From contig NZ_JBMNUX010000005.1 in NCBI RefSeq assembly GCF_050946515.1, positions 1 through 64,000 of the forward strand: a stretch of 64,000 nucleotides of DNA, in the 5' to 3' direction. Position numbers and translations under genes: made by a program. The notes under the pieces were generated by a model. It did not search any database. It worked only from the letters and a program-made list of their open reading frames with translations, and had not been told where the DNA came from. Positions 40,266 to 49,664 of the stretch are shown here, piece after piece (the stretch's first letter is position 1; every line of letters begins with the position of its first letter). The DNA comes from Tractidigestivibacter sp050946515. GTDB lineage: Bacteria; Actinomycetota; Coriobacteriia; Coriobacteriales; Atopobiaceae.

Positions 40266-41774
40266 CTACTTCCCCGCCATGGCAAGAGAAATTTCCTTGA
40301 TGGGCGCTCCCTTTCCTGGGTACGTCCCCATCACTTGCCCCTCAAAGAGAACGACGATCCTGTCGGATAGCTTCAGGACCTCGTCAAAGTCCGCACTGAT
40401 CATGAGAATTGCGCAGCCCTCGTCGCGCTCTTTGATCATCGCGTCGTGAACGAACTCCGTCGCCCCGATATCAAGGCCGCGCGTAGGGTATGCGGCCACC
40501 AACAGAGACGGGTGGCTTTCGAGTTCGCGGGCCAGAATGACCTTCTGCTGGTTGCCGCCAGAGAGGCTGCGGACGGGCTGGTCAACCGAGGCGCAGCGAA
40601 TGTCGTTCTTCTCGCGCATCTGTTCGGCAAACTCATGAATGGGCTTTGTCCTGAGCCAGGCGCCATGACCATATGAGAACCGCTCGTCATCGGTGTTCTT
40701 CAAGATGAGGTTCTCGGCGATGCTCATGTCTCCCACAAGCCCCATGCTGTTTCTGTCTTCGGGCACGTCGGCAACCCCAGCATCGATGAAGCTCTTGGGG
40801 CTATAGATGGCAACGGGGCCAACCGGCGTCTTCACGGTGCCTGAGTCAGGCTCCGAAAAGCCCGTGACCACCTGCGCAAGCTGTGACTGGCCATTGCCGT
40901 CGATTCCTGCAACCCCAACGATCTCCCCGCGATGGATGGTGATCGAAACGTCCTTGAGTCCGCCGTGCTTACGCTCTGGGTTGAGGGACACGTGCTCAAG
41001 GGACATGACCTCTTCTCCAGGATTGGTGACTTTCTCGTAGATGCTCTCGTGGAAGCGACGGCCAATCATCAAATCGGCAAGCTCCTGCGCAGTCGTGTCT
41101 GCACAGTTGAGCGTCGTCACCGACTTCCCATCGCGCAGGACGGTAATTCTGTCAGAGACCTTCATGACCTCGCGCATCTTGTGCGAGATGAAAATGACCG
41201 ACTTCTTCTCGGCCGTAAGCGAGCGCATGATGTCAAAAAGGCTCTCCGCCTCGACATCGGTGAGAACGGCCGTGGGCTCGTCGAGGACGAGCAAGTCTGC
41301 TCCTCGATAGAGCACCTTGAGAATCTCAACGCGCTGCTGCATGCCGATGGACATGTCGGCAATGCGAGAGTTAAGGTCGACTTCCAGCCCATAGCGGTCT
41401 GCAAGCTCTTGGACTGCCTTCTCGTCCTCCGCTCGATTAAAGCGCGGAGACGAGCTGTTCTTGGTGCCAAGCGTAATGTTCTCGAGCGCGGTCATCGCAT
41501 TGATGAGCATGAAGTGCTGATGAACCATGCCGATTCCCATGTTGGTCGCATCGCGAGGGCCATCGATGCTCACCTCGCGGCCGCGGAAGTAGATCTTCCC
41601 GCTTGTAGGCTGGTACAGGCCGGTGAGGACGTTCATGAGCGTGGACTTGCCTGCCCCATTCTCACCCAACAGCGTATGTACCTCTCCCTCATTGACGCTC
41701 AGAGATACGTCGTCGTTTGCAAGCTTGGTCCCGAACCGCTTACTGATATGCTCCATGCGCATAAGCTCGGCCAT
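40266..41774 (-). CDS. Nucleoside/base ABC transporter ATPase with two nucleotide-binding domains (YufO/NupA type)
   Basis: A 502-residue tandem ATPase. The first domain has Walker A LLGENGAGKSTLMNVLTGLY and VLDEPTAVLTD. The second has GVAGIDGNGQSQLAQVVTGF (a changed P-loop, as in this family) and SLSGGNQQKVILAREL. It powers import of nucleosides or purine bases with the two permeases. Binding lipoproteins are encoded at 43377 and 58948. The gene is divergent from the YgeY-like hydrolase across 332 bp. Confidence 0.9.
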   Translation of the reverse strand: MAELMRMEHISKRFGTKLANDDVSLSVNEGEVHTLLGENGAGKSTLMNVLTGLYQPTSGKIYFRGREVSIDGPRDATNMGIGMVHQHFMLINAMTALENITLGTKNSSSPRFNRAEDEKAVQELADRYGLEVDLNSRIADMSIGMQQRVEILKVLYRGADLLVLDEPTAVLTDVEAESLFDIMRSLTAEKKSVIFISHKMREVMKVSDRITVLRDGKSVTTLNCADTTAQELADLMIGRRFHESIYEKVTNPGEEVMSLEHVSLNPERKHGGLKDVSITIHRGEIVGVAGIDGNGQSQLAQVVTGFSEPDSGTVKTPVGPVAIYSPKSFIDAGVADVPEDRNSMGLVGDMSIAENLILKNTDDERFSYGHGAWLRTKPIHEFAEQMREKNDIRCASVDQPVRSLSGGNQQKVILARELESHPSLLVAAYPTRGLDIGATEFVHDAMIKERDEGCAILMISADFDEVLKLSDRIVVLFEGQVMGTYPGKGAPIKEISLAMAGK

Positions 41775-42106
41775 ATTGTCCCCCTCTCATTTGATGGCGA
41801 GGACTAGCCAGCCCCCGGCAGACATTACATTGCTGAGCTTAGGCGGCAGCAGTAACGCAAGAGTTGCTGTACCAACTCCATAACGTTTCTTATTGTTACG
41901 AGAAATGGGAAATTGCTTGTCCTACAGATTTCCTGCCCCTCGCGTCAAGGCGCTCTCAGCAGGCGCGCATGTTAACGGCTGTTACAACCAACGACCCAAC
42001 TGTTACGGCATCCCCGCCCAGGGGCGCCAGGTGGCGCTGCCGCGCCTATTCTTTGCGTGTCAGCACGCGCCCATGGAGCGCGCCCACCTTGAGAGGAGCC
42101 AGAAAA
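41775..42106. other. Divergent intergenic region between transporter and hydrolase
   Basis: 332 bp without a gene. CTGTTAC occurs twice in direct repeat, at 41979-41985 and 42000-42006 (21 bp apart, two helical turns), and a small GCGCCA/TGGCGC hairpin lies at 42024-42037. No purine riboswitch fold was recognised. Presumably it holds the promoters for both the ABC operon and the hydrolase. Confidence 0.45.
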
Positions 42107-43288
42107 ATGGAACCGAGCCGTTCTCAGCAGCTGGTCGAACTGTGCCAGAGCCTCGTCCGCGCCAAGAGCTATTCAGGAGAGGAGAAGGACGTCGCAGACT
42201 GCCTCTATAAAGAGATGGAGTCGATGAAATTTGATGAGGTGCGGATAGACAAGAACGGCTCGGTCATTGGAACGATCCATGGGAATCGTCCGGGACCGAC
42301 CGTCCTTTTTGATGGCCACATCGACACGGTGCCCGCAGAGAACGCCGAGAAGTGGACCTACCCTCCCTTCGAGGCTCAGATTCATGACGGAAAAATCTGG
42401 GGCAGGGGCACGAGCGACATGAAGGGCGCCGACGCCGCATTCACGAAAGCCGTGGGCTGGTTCGCCGCTGACACAAACCGCGATTTTGCAGGGACCATCT
42501 GCGTGGCAGGCGTCGTGCAGGAGGAGTGCTTTGAGGGAGTCGCGTCACGCACGGTAAGCAGCATCTGCCATCCCGACTACGTGATCATCGGCGAGGCGAG
42601 CAACTGCAACATCAAGGTTGGCCAGCGCGGCCGCGCGGAGCTCACGCTGGTCACGCATGGCAAGCCGGCACACTCGGCAAACCCCGAGAAGGGCGTCAAC
42701 GCGGTTTATAAAATGTGCGACCTGGTAGAGCAGGTTCGCCAGATCGAGCCTCCCGAGCACCCGGTGCTGGGCAAGGGCATCCTCGAGCTCGTGGACATAA
42801 AAAGCGAACCCTATCCAGGCGCATCGGTAGTCCCCGAGGGCTGCCGCGCAACCTATGACCGGCGGCTTCTTGTAGACGAGACCCCAGAAGGCGTGCTCGA
42901 CCCAGTCAAGAGCCTCATAGACCAGCTGTCGCGCAACGACCCCCAGCTTTCGGCAGAGGTCGACTTCACCCATGCCAAGGCAACGTGCTACACGGGCGAG
43001 GTCATTGAGGCCGAGCGCTTCTTCCCAGGCTGGCTTTACGACGAGCACGAAGAATGGATCGAGCGCATCAAGGGCCATCTGGAAGAGAAGGGGCTCAACC
43101 CCGCAGTCGCGCAGTACAACTTCTGCACCAACGGGAGCCATTACGCGGGCGAGGCGCACATCCCCACCATTGGCCTGGGACCATCCCGAGAAGACCTTGC
43201 TCATACCGTCGACGAATACATCGAGATTTCCCAGCTCGAGCGTGCATGCGAGAGCTATTACGGCATCCTCGAGGCGCTGCTGGGATAG
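42107..43288 (+). CDS. ygeY: YgeY-like M20 family hydrolase
   Basis: A 393-residue zinc hydrolase. The metal motifs are TVLFDGHIDTVP, GRGTSDMKGADAA and VVQEECFEGVA; GKPAHSANPEKGVNAV lies in the dimerisation domain. The overall sequence resembles E. coli YgeY, encoded in the selenium-linked purine catabolic cluster. There it probably opens or trims a ring-cleavage product such as a ureido or carbamoyl compound. The ATG at 42107 follows GAGAGGAG. It is the only plus-strand gene of the catabolic region and converges with a binding lipoprotein gene at a strong terminator. Confidence 0.8.
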   Translation: MEPSRSQQLVELCQSLVRAKSYSGEEKDVADCLYKEMESMKFDEVRIDKNGSVIGTIHGNRPGPTVLFDGHIDTVPAENAEKWTYPPFEAQIHDGKIWGRGTSDMKGADAAFTKAVGWFAADTNRDFAGTICVAGVVQEECFEGVASRTVSSICHPDYVIIGEASNCNIKVGQRGRAELTLVTHGKPAHSANPEKGVNAVYKMCDLVEQVRQIEPPEHPVLGKGILELVDIKSEPYPGASVVPEGCRATYDRRLLVDETPEGVLDPVKSLIDQLSRNDPQLSAEVDFTHAKATCYTGEVIEAERFFPGWLYDEHEEWIERIKGHLEEKGLNPAVAQYNFCTNGSHYAGEAHIPTIGLGPSREDLAHTVDEYIEISQLERACESYYGILEALLG

Positions 43289-43311
43289 CTCAGCTGAACA
43301 TTGAGCGTACG

Positions 43312-43354
43312 AAGGCGGGGCTTGGCGGCATCAGACGCGCCAAGCCCCGCCTTT
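43312..43354. terminator. Bidirectional terminator between ygeY-like and bmp genes
   Basis: AAGGCGGGGCTTGGCG (43312-43327) is complementary to 43338-43353. The T run that follows on the plus side is short, and the minus side ends in ..CTT. It separates two convergent genes. Confidence 0.8.
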
Positions 43355-43376
43355 CGCATCGAGACTGCTGGTAGGG

Positions 43377-44393
43377 CTACTGACCGAACGTGCCCTCCTC
43401 TATCTGCTTCGCGTACTCCGCAAACTCGTCCTGAATCTCTTGGGAGACTAGCTTGTCAGAGAAGGTGCCGACCTTGATTGTCCCGTCCTCCATCGAGCCC
43501 TCAACGACCTTGTTGCCGAAGTCGCCATTCTCGACGTCCTCGAGGCACTGCTCGATCATGACTTCGTTGTCGGTCACAATCGAGCATGCAATGACGTCGT
43601 CGTCAGAGCTTCCCAAATCAGACGGCTGCGCGATGTCGTAGACGCCTTCGTGGTCCTGGATTGCCTCGCGCTCGCCGGAGTCCACGGCAGACGCGTCACC
43701 ATAGATGACGTCAGTGCCGCTTGAGATGGCCGCCTCGGCAATCTCCTTGCCCTTTGCCACGTCGCTATACGAGCCGGCGTAGACAATGGAGACGCTGCAG
43801 TCAGGGTTGACGATCTTGGCAGCCTCTTCGAAGGCGGCTGCCTTGGTGGCAGTCGTGTCGAGCTCAACGCCGCCGACAAAGGTCACTTGGTTTGTATTGG
43901 TGAGCAAGCCCGCGAGGGCGCCCGCAAGGTATCCAATCTGCTCGAGGTTGGGCAGCATGCTCTCGATGTTGTCCGAGGTGACTTCCGACGAGAGGATCAT
44001 GAAGTGCGTGTCGGGGTTGTCTTCCGCCACCTGCTGCACGGCATCCGCAAACTGCCCGCTTGGCGCGAATATCAGGTCGTATCCTTGGTCACAGTAGTTC
44101 TGCATGACCGTCACCCAGTCGGATTGCTCGACATTCTCGGTGTAGGCGGTCTCCCATCCCCGCTTCTCCGCGGCTTCGCACATGGCCTGATATGCGCTTG
44201 AGCCCCAGCCGCCGTCGTTAATGCTGTCGTTTAAGACCATCGCGACGCGATAGGTGTGCTCCGTGCTCTCCGAAGAGCTCTCTGAGGATTGCTCAGCCGT
44301 CGTGCCTGACTCGCATCCCAGGAGCGGGAAGGCGCAAAACGCAACCAAGGCAATTAGGAGCAAGCCGGCAATCCCTTTTCTCAAATGATGCAT
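43377..44393 (-). CDS. BMP family nucleoside-binding lipoprotein (Sec type)
   Basis: A 338-residue substrate-binding protein. A lipoprotein signal (hydrophobic stretch, lipobox LLGC with Cys27) is followed by a Ser/Glu linker and the BMP domain: NDGGWGSSAYQAMCEAAEKR, then IFAPSGQFADAVQQVAED. It belongs to the PnrA/Med family that binds nucleosides such as guanosine or purine bases. It works with the permease/ATPase operon transcribed from 41774, about 1.6 kb away on the same strand. ATG 44393 follows GGAGG at 7 bases. A Tat-type paralogue lies at 58948. Confidence 0.9.
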   Translation of the reverse strand: MHHLRKGIAGLLLIALVAFCAFPLLGCESGTTAEQSSESSSESTEHTYRVAMVLNDSINDGGWGSSAYQAMCEAAEKRGWETAYTENVEQSDWVTVMQNYCDQGYDLIFAPSGQFADAVQQVAEDNPDTHFMILSSEVTSDNIESMLPNLEQIGYLAGALAGLLTNTNQVTFVGGVELDTTATKAAAFEEAAKIVNPDCSVSIVYAGSYSDVAKGKEIAEAAISSGTDVIYGDASAVDSGEREAIQDHEGVYDIAQPSDLGSSDDDVIACSIVTDNEVMIEQCLEDVENGDFGNKVVEGSMEDGTIKVGTFSDKLVSQEIQDEFAEYAKQIEEGTFGQ

Positions 44394-44603
44394 ATAACCG
44401 CCTCCAGACGTTTGGCCAGATGGTTGTCTAGAACGGTAGATGCCTCTGCTTTCCTGTTCTTCGCAGGCTTGTATCAAATTCATTTCATATGCAGTTATTT
44501 TAAGTTAAAAACTTTTTATAAAATATATTTTGCATAAGTGTCCCCTGCCCAATGAGTATTGGGCCTGTGTGGAACGGTCTAGCAAGCCTCAGGGCACGAC
44601 GCT
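44394..44603 (-). promoter_or_regulatory. AT-rich promoter region of the lipoprotein gene, with hairpin
   Basis: A stretch around 44490-44540 is nearly pure A and T. The hairpin GCCCAAT/ATTGGGC (44547-44564, loop GAGT) lies between it and the end of the dipeptidase gene and may end the long upstream operon. Confidence 0.4.
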
Positions 44604-45524
44604 CTAGAAGTTCCTCTCTATGAAAGCCTCGGAATTCGTGAAGAAGACCTTCTCGGCAAGCTCCTCTCCGAATGAAGTCGCAAACGCAGCGCGAAGGGAG
44701 GGAATCGATTGCACGCCAGCGATGCCTTTGGGAAACAGCCCATCGCAGCCGTCAAAGTCCGCGCCCATCGCAAGGACGTCCTCGCCACCAATCTCCATGA
44801 TGTGGTCCGCATGACGAAGGACGTCATCCACGGATGGGTCGTCGGCCACAAAGGGGGCAAAGAGGTTGAGCCCGATGATCCCGCCGCGGCGTGCAATCTC
44901 TTCGATGTAGCGATCTGGCAGGTTGCGGGGCACATTGCACACGGCACGCGCGTTGGAATGAGACGCAATGACCGGTCCCTCCACAAGCGACAGAAGGTCG
45001 TCGACGCCTGCGTCAGACAGGTGCGAGGCGTCCATGACCATGCCCTGCCCCACAAGTTGGCAAACGAGCTTACGGCCCCGTTGGGTAAGACCGCGGCGCT
45101 GGTCGCAGGCAGCGCCGCACGCATAGCTGTTCTCGTAGTTCCAGGCAAGCATGCAGAATCTGATGCCCCTGTCATAGGCCTCAGAGATGTGAGATCCAGC
45201 GAACGAGGCGTCCTCAAGAGAGAGGAAGGCGGCGGCATGCCCCGCCGCATGCGCGGCATGCATGCTCTTGGCGTCCGTAACCAGCTCGACCCTTCCGCTC
45301 TGGGCGGCAATCAGACCACGCGCGCGGTCATAGACGCGCTCGAACTCCTCGTCCACGCGCTTGTTGTCGACCTGCGCCATGTCCCGCCACAGAGCGAAGA
45401 CCTGCGTATACGTGTCTGCAAACGCGTCGACCCTCTTGAGGTCGACGTCGTTTTCGTTCTCGTATAGGGAGCCTCCCTCGGGCAGTTCGGTCAGCGTATC
45501 CGCGTGATTGTCAAAGTAGCGCAC
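44604..45524 (-). CDS. Membrane-dipeptidase-like (M19) hydrolase
   Basis: A 306-residue zinc hydrolase of the M19 family. NHADTLTEL opens the barrel with the HxD pair. Later comes MDASHLSDAGVDDLL and ASHSNARAVCNVPRNL, the characteristic second metal-ligand region, and ADFDGCDG. It has no signal peptide. In this setting it probably cleaves a ring-opened or ureido product rather than a free dipeptide, which is inference. It begins with GTG at 45524, sharing one base with the stop of the hydantoinase gene. It is the last gene of the long minus-strand operon. Confidence 0.85.
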   Translation of the reverse strand: MRYFDNHADTLTELPEGGSLYENENDVDLKRVDAFADTYTQVFALWRDMAQVDNKRVDEEFERVYDRARGLIAAQSGRVELVTDAKSMHAAHAAGHAAAFLSLEDASFAGSHISEAYDRGIRFCMLAWNYENSYACGAACDQRRGLTQRGRKLVCQLVGQGMVMDASHLSDAGVDDLLSLVEGPVIASHSNARAVCNVPRNLPDRYIEEIARRGGIIGLNLFAPFVADDPSVDDVLRHADHIMEIGGEDVLAMGADFDGCDGLFPKGIAGVQSIPSLRAAFATSFGEELAEKVFFTNSEAFIERNF

Positions 45525-46891
45525 TATGCGTCCATCCTCGTCTTGTCAATTTGCCTTCCGCTGCCAGGGCGTGCCAGCACGCGCTCGCCGTCAAAGGCGA
45601 GGCTTCCTCCGCGATATGTCCTGACAATGCTCCCAGCCAGCCGCTTTCCTTCCCAGATAGTGTAGTCAAGCGCATCCGGGGCATCCTCAATGCGCACCTG
45701 CCATTGGTCGTCCCCAATCACGGCAAGGTCAGCATCAGAGCTTGGGGAAATTGCCCCCTTGTGAGGATAGAGGCCGTAGAATCTCGCGGCGTTCTCCGAC
45801 GTGAGCCGCACGAACGTGCCCATGCCCATGCCCCGTCGCTGGACCCCTTCGGAGTAGAGCCAGGCCATGCGCGTCCAGACACCATCGACGCCGCAAGGAA
45901 CGCTTTGATAGGTCGTGCCACGCTTGTCGCTCAGCGAGTAGGGACAGTGGTCGGTGGAGATGATCAGCCTGCCCGCGAGCGCCTTCTCCCAAAGCTCCTC
46001 GATGTCTGGCGCGGTGCGCAAGGGCGGCGTCATAGTGAAGAGGCAGCCATCCGCCCCCTTGAGGGCATCCTCGGAAAACTCCAGGTAATGGGGGCATGTT
46101 TCGGCAACGAACTCCCCTCTCGCCGGGGCCGGACCATCAAGCAGATGCATGGTCCCGGCAGTCGTGGCATGCGCAATGCAAAGTCGCACGCCCGTCTCAT
46201 CCACAAGGCGCCACAGCATGCGTGCCATGCGCTCTTCGCTCTCAGCGGGACGCGTTCTGGCAAGCTCCAAGAAGTCCGTCGAGTCGCCATGGCCTGCCTG
46301 GAGCCGCGCAATCTCGTCGGGGTCCTCTGCATGCACGAGAAACGTGCGGCGAGGGTCATCCGAAAGCCGCTCAAAGATAAAGCCGAGGTCATCCTCGCGA
46401 AGCGTCTCCCCCTCGTAGATGGTGAAGAGCTTGAAGTCGTGGATGCCAGCCCGCTCTGCCAGCGGAAGGTCATTGATCTGCTGCTCGTAGCGCTCGGTCA
46501 GCACCAGGCGATACATATAGTCGACCGCAGAGACGGACGCGTCCTTAAGGCGACGGCCCAAGGCATGGCTCACGCTCTCCTCGCCATCTGGCTCCACAAA
46601 GTCTATGACCGTCGTGGTGCCGCCAGCCAGCGCTGCGCGCGACCCACGATAGAAGCCATCGGCAATGGGAATCGTCCCAAAGCCGCCAAAGTGGACGTGG
46701 GCGTCTATTCCTCCAGGCACGACCCACGCGCCACGAGCGTCAAAGGTTTGGTCGACAGGAGACGTGGCAGACCCGACTTCGAGAATGTGGCCGACCTGGT
46801 CCCGTGACTCTGGAACCTCAAAGGTCACGTCGCCCTCGACGGTGCCTTCTGGCGTCACGACCCTTGCGTTGGCGATTCGCGCAATGCGCAC
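45524..46891 (-). CDS. hyuA: Dihydropyrimidinase/hydantoinase-like amidohydrolase
   Basis: A 455-residue D-hydantoinase type enzyme. The HxH motif is PGGIDAHVHFGGF, the carboxylated lysine region is FKLFTIYEGETLR, metal histidines lie in FLVHAEDPDEIARL and CIAHATTAGT, and the Asp is in ISTDHCPYS. These hydrolyse cyclic amide bonds in dihydropyrimidines or hydantoins and would open a ring made by the upstream oxidoreductases. GTG 46891 follows AAAGGAGG at 7 bases. Its first 37 bases overlap the end of the molybdenum subunit, so translation is coupled. E. coli HyuA lies in a similar purine cluster. Confidence 0.85.
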   Translation of the reverse strand: MRIARIANARVVTPEGTVEGDVTFEVPESRDQVGHILEVGSATSPVDQTFDARGAWVVPGGIDAHVHFGGFGTIPIADGFYRGSRAALAGGTTTVIDFVEPDGEESVSHALGRRLKDASVSAVDYMYRLVLTERYEQQINDLPLAERAGIHDFKLFTIYEGETLREDDLGFIFERLSDDPRRTFLVHAEDPDEIARLQAGHGDSTDFLELARTRPAESEERMARMLWRLVDETGVRLCIAHATTAGTMHLLDGPAPARGEFVAETCPHYLEFSEDALKGADGCLFTMTPPLRTAPDIEELWEKALAGRLIISTDHCPYSLSDKRGTTYQSVPCGVDGVWTRMAWLYSEGVQRRGMGMGTFVRLTSENAARFYGLYPHKGAISPSSDADLAVIGDDQWQVRIEDAPDALDYTIWEGKRLAGSIVRTYRGGSLAFDGERVLARPGSGRQIDKTRMDA

Positions 46892-49146
46892 AGCACGTCC
46901 TCCTTTCGAATGGGCAGGCTTGTGAACTGATGGCCGACGGCATTGGAGACTGCCGCCGCAACGCATCCTGCAACGGGCACGGTTCCGCATTCCCCCACGC
47001 TCTTGGCGCCAAAGGGGCCGGTATGCTCCTCGCTGTCAAGGAATTCGACTTGGATGTCCCGCGGCATGTCGGTTGCGCGCGGCAGGTGGCAGTCGCGGAA
47101 GTTGTGACGAGGCTGGCCGCCGTTCTCGTCGAGGACGATCCCCTCAGAGAGCGCATAGCCGATGCCCATCTGCACTCCCCCGTCAACCTGCCCCTCAAGG
47201 CCCATGGGGTTCAGAGGGCGACCGACGTCATGGACGGCAACGTAGCGGAGCACGTCGACCTTTCCCGTCGAGGCGTCCACACGCACCAGGCAGAAGTGGG
47301 CACCCACAGAGATGGGCGCGGCGGTCGTGCCATACATCTTGGTACAGACGATGTCGCGCTCGTTGGCATGGGCATGCTCGGCAACCTGCTGCATTGTCAC
47401 GCGACGGCCAGGGTCGCCCTTTGCCTGCGCTCCGTCGTTGCAGAGCTCAATTTGCTCTGGCGCGACCTCGAGAAGCTCCCCCGCCTCTGCCCTCACGCGC
47501 TCGGCGACGAGCCTTGCGCAGGCAAGGGCGGAGCCCGCGCCCACGTAGGTCCCGCGGCTTGCGAAGGCTCCAACGTCATAGAGGGTGGTCTCAGTGTCGG
47601 TCTTCACAAGTGAGATGTGGTCGAGCGGGATGCCCAGCTCCTCCGACACGACGAGCATCTGCGTCGTGTTGGACCCATTGCCCATGTCGCTCACGCCCGT
47701 GAACAGCGTGATGCTGCCGTCGCCATTCATCTTGATCATGGTTCCGCAGGTGTCGGGCATGATTCCAAAGAGGCTGCTGCCATGGGGCGCGACGTTGCAG
47801 GCGCAGCCGTACCTGAAGCGGCCGCCCTCGCGCCTGGACTGCTCGGACTTCTCGCGCATCTTGTCCCAGCCAAACAGCGCGCGACCCCGCCGTATGCAGT
47901 CTGCCGCTCGCATGTTGCCTATTGGCTCGCCGAGAAGGTCGACGGCGTCAGGATCGTTGACGTTTTTCAGATAGAGCTCGCACGGGTCGATGCCCAGGCG
48001 CTGTGACGCCTCGTTCATCTGCGAGCCCATCACGAAGAAGAGCTGGGGCGACCCAAAGCCGCGCATGGCGCCGGCGCTGCTGCGGTTGGTGTAGACCGGA
48101 TAGGCGCGATAGCGCAGGTTGGGCGTGCGAAAGAGCTTGAAGAACTTGCCTCCTGCGGCCCATGCCACCGACATGCTGCCGCCCGACTGCGCCCCACAGG
48201 AGAGGTACACCTTGTAATCGCACGCAACCATTGTCCCGTCGCGCATGAAGCCCATGCGCGAGTAGATGACCTCGGCATGGCGGGTGGGCCCAGAGACGAT
48301 GTCCTCCGCGCGCGTGAGGACGAGCTTGACGGGCCTGCCGCATTTCATCGAGAGCAGGCTGGCAACGGGCTCGCAGACCAAGTCGATCTTGCCGCCAAAT
48401 CCGCCGCCCATGGCGGGGTTGAGAACGCGGACGCGGCTCTCGGGCAGGCCCAGCGCCTTGGAGAGGTTCGCGCGCTGTCCGAACACGTCTTGCGTTGGGG
48501 TCCACACCGTGAGCATGCCAGACGCATCGTAGCTGGCAAGGGCGACATGGGGCTCGATGGCGGCGTGATGCACGGCGGGGACCTCGTATCTTCCCTCTAT
48601 GACCACGTCGGCCATCGAGAGCGCGGCGTCGACGTCTCCCGCAGACTTGTCCACCGGGATAAGGACGTTGCCCTCCGGCCTCAGCTCGGGATGGATGGGG
48701 TAGGCGCCCGGAGCGGCCGCCTCCTCAGGGTCAAAGTATGCAGGCAGGTCCTCGTACTCGACGTCGATGAGCTTCAGCGCCTGCTCGGCCTGCTCGGGAG
48801 TCTCTGCCGCCACGGCGGCAACCTTGTCGCCCACAAAGCGCACGACGTCGTCAAGGATGCGCTCGGAGGGCAGCACGTCGCTGTCCTCGCCATTGGCGTT
48901 GAAGCGTACCTGGGGTGCATCCCGGTGCGTGATGACAGCATGCACGCCCGGAGCCGCCTCGGCCCTTGAGGTGTCTATGGAGACTATTCGGGCATGAGGT
49001 CGCGGCGAGCGAAGAACCTTCCCGTACAGCATGCCGGGCAGCTTCATGTCATCCACATAGCGCAGCTGCCCGGTGACTTTGAGCCGGGCATCGTGCACGG
49101 GATGGGGATGGCCCACCACGCGTCCTCTTGGAGCTTCTCCGCTCAC
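46855..49146 (-). CDS. Molybdenum hydroxylase large subunit A (xanthine dehydrogenase family)
   Basis: A 763-residue catalytic subunit. Molybdopterin motifs are NPAMGGGFGGKIDLVCEPVA and SAGAMRGFGSPQLFFVMGSQ. The catalytic Glu is in FGAKSVGECGTVPVAGC near the C-terminus. It hydroxylates purines or related heterocycles with water as oxygen source. GTG 49146 overlaps the 2Fe-2S gene's stop and follows GGAGGGG. It forms one enzyme with the 173-residue 2Fe-2S protein encoded just before it, but there is no FAD gene nearby. The only FAD subunit in the cluster (54993) may be shared. Confidence 0.9.
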   Translation of the reverse strand: MSGEAPRGRVVGHPHPVHDARLKVTGQLRYVDDMKLPGMLYGKVLRSPRPHARIVSIDTSRAEAAPGVHAVITHRDAPQVRFNANGEDSDVLPSERILDDVVRFVGDKVAAVAAETPEQAEQALKLIDVEYEDLPAYFDPEEAAAPGAYPIHPELRPEGNVLIPVDKSAGDVDAALSMADVVIEGRYEVPAVHHAAIEPHVALASYDASGMLTVWTPTQDVFGQRANLSKALGLPESRVRVLNPAMGGGFGGKIDLVCEPVASLLSMKCGRPVKLVLTRAEDIVSGPTRHAEVIYSRMGFMRDGTMVACDYKVYLSCGAQSGGSMSVAWAAGGKFFKLFRTPNLRYRAYPVYTNRSSAGAMRGFGSPQLFFVMGSQMNEASQRLGIDPCELYLKNVNDPDAVDLLGEPIGNMRAADCIRRGRALFGWDKMREKSEQSRREGGRFRYGCACNVAPHGSSLFGIMPDTCGTMIKMNGDGSITLFTGVSDMGNGSNTTQMLVVSEELGIPLDHISLVKTDTETTLYDVGAFASRGTYVGAGSALACARLVAERVRAEAGELLEVAPEQIELCNDGAQAKGDPGRRVTMQQVAEHAHANERDIVCTKMYGTTAAPISVGAHFCLVRVDASTGKVDVLRYVAVHDVGRPLNPMGLEGQVDGGVQMGIGYALSEGIVLDENGGQPRHNFRDCHLPRATDMPRDIQVEFLDSEEHTGPFGAKSVGECGTVPVAGCVAAAVSNAVGHQFTSLPIRKEDVLCALRESPTQGS

Positions 49147-49664
49147 GACGAAACCCCTCCAGAAATGGCCGCGTTCTCGTTGGGCGCCACCTCGCTTTTC
49201 TCCCGCATCCGACGCGCGGCGAGAAGCACTGCCTCGACGATCTTGACGTAGCCCGTGCAGCGGCAGAGGTTGGGCTTTATGGCTTCGCGAACCTCCTCCT
49301 CCGTGGGGTTGGGATTGGCGTCGAGAAGGGCCTTCGCGCTCATGATCATCCCCGGGGTGCAGAAGCCGCACTGCACCGCCCCAGCGTCGATGAAGGCCTG
49401 CTGGATGGGATGAAGCGTCAGGCCGTCCGAAAGCCCCTCGATGGTCTCGATCTTCTTTCCCTCCATGTTGCGGGTCAAGAGGACGCAGGAGTTGCGGGCC
49501 TGCCCGTCGACGATGACGCGGCAGGCGCCGCAATCGTTGGTGCCGCAGCCGCACTTTGCGCCGGTGAGGCCCAGGCGCTCCCTCAGCGTCCACAGCAGGC
49601 GCTCTCCTCGAGGCACGAGCAGCGGGTACTCGCGCTCGTTCACGTTCAGCGTCACCGCTATCAT
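49143..49664 (-). CDS. Molybdenum hydroxylase 2Fe-2S subunit A
   Basis: A 173-residue XdhC-like protein. The plant-type cluster is CGCGTNDCGACRVIVDG plus NSC, and the C-terminal helical cluster CGFCTPG plus NLCRCTGY gives all eight cysteines. It passes electrons from the molybdenum subunit. ATG 49664 is the first methionine after the FMN reductase gene and overlaps its stop by 4 bp (ATGA). The stop overlaps the next GTG likewise, so the three genes are tightly coupled. Confidence 0.95.
   Translation of the reverse strand: MIAVTLNVNEREYPLLVPRGERLLWTLRERLGLTGAKCGCGTNDCGACRVIVDGQARNSCVLLTRNMEGKKIETIEGLSDGLTLHPIQQAFIDAGAVQCGFCTPGMIMSAKALLDANPNPTEEEVREAIKPNLCRCTGYVKIVEAVLLAARRMREKSEVAPNENAAISGGVSS

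Noticed and set aside
41775..42106. Purine or xanthine riboswitch before the nucleoside ABC operon
   Set aside because: No conserved guanine riboswitch core or NMT1-like fold could be found in the region on either strand; only direct repeats and a small hairpin.
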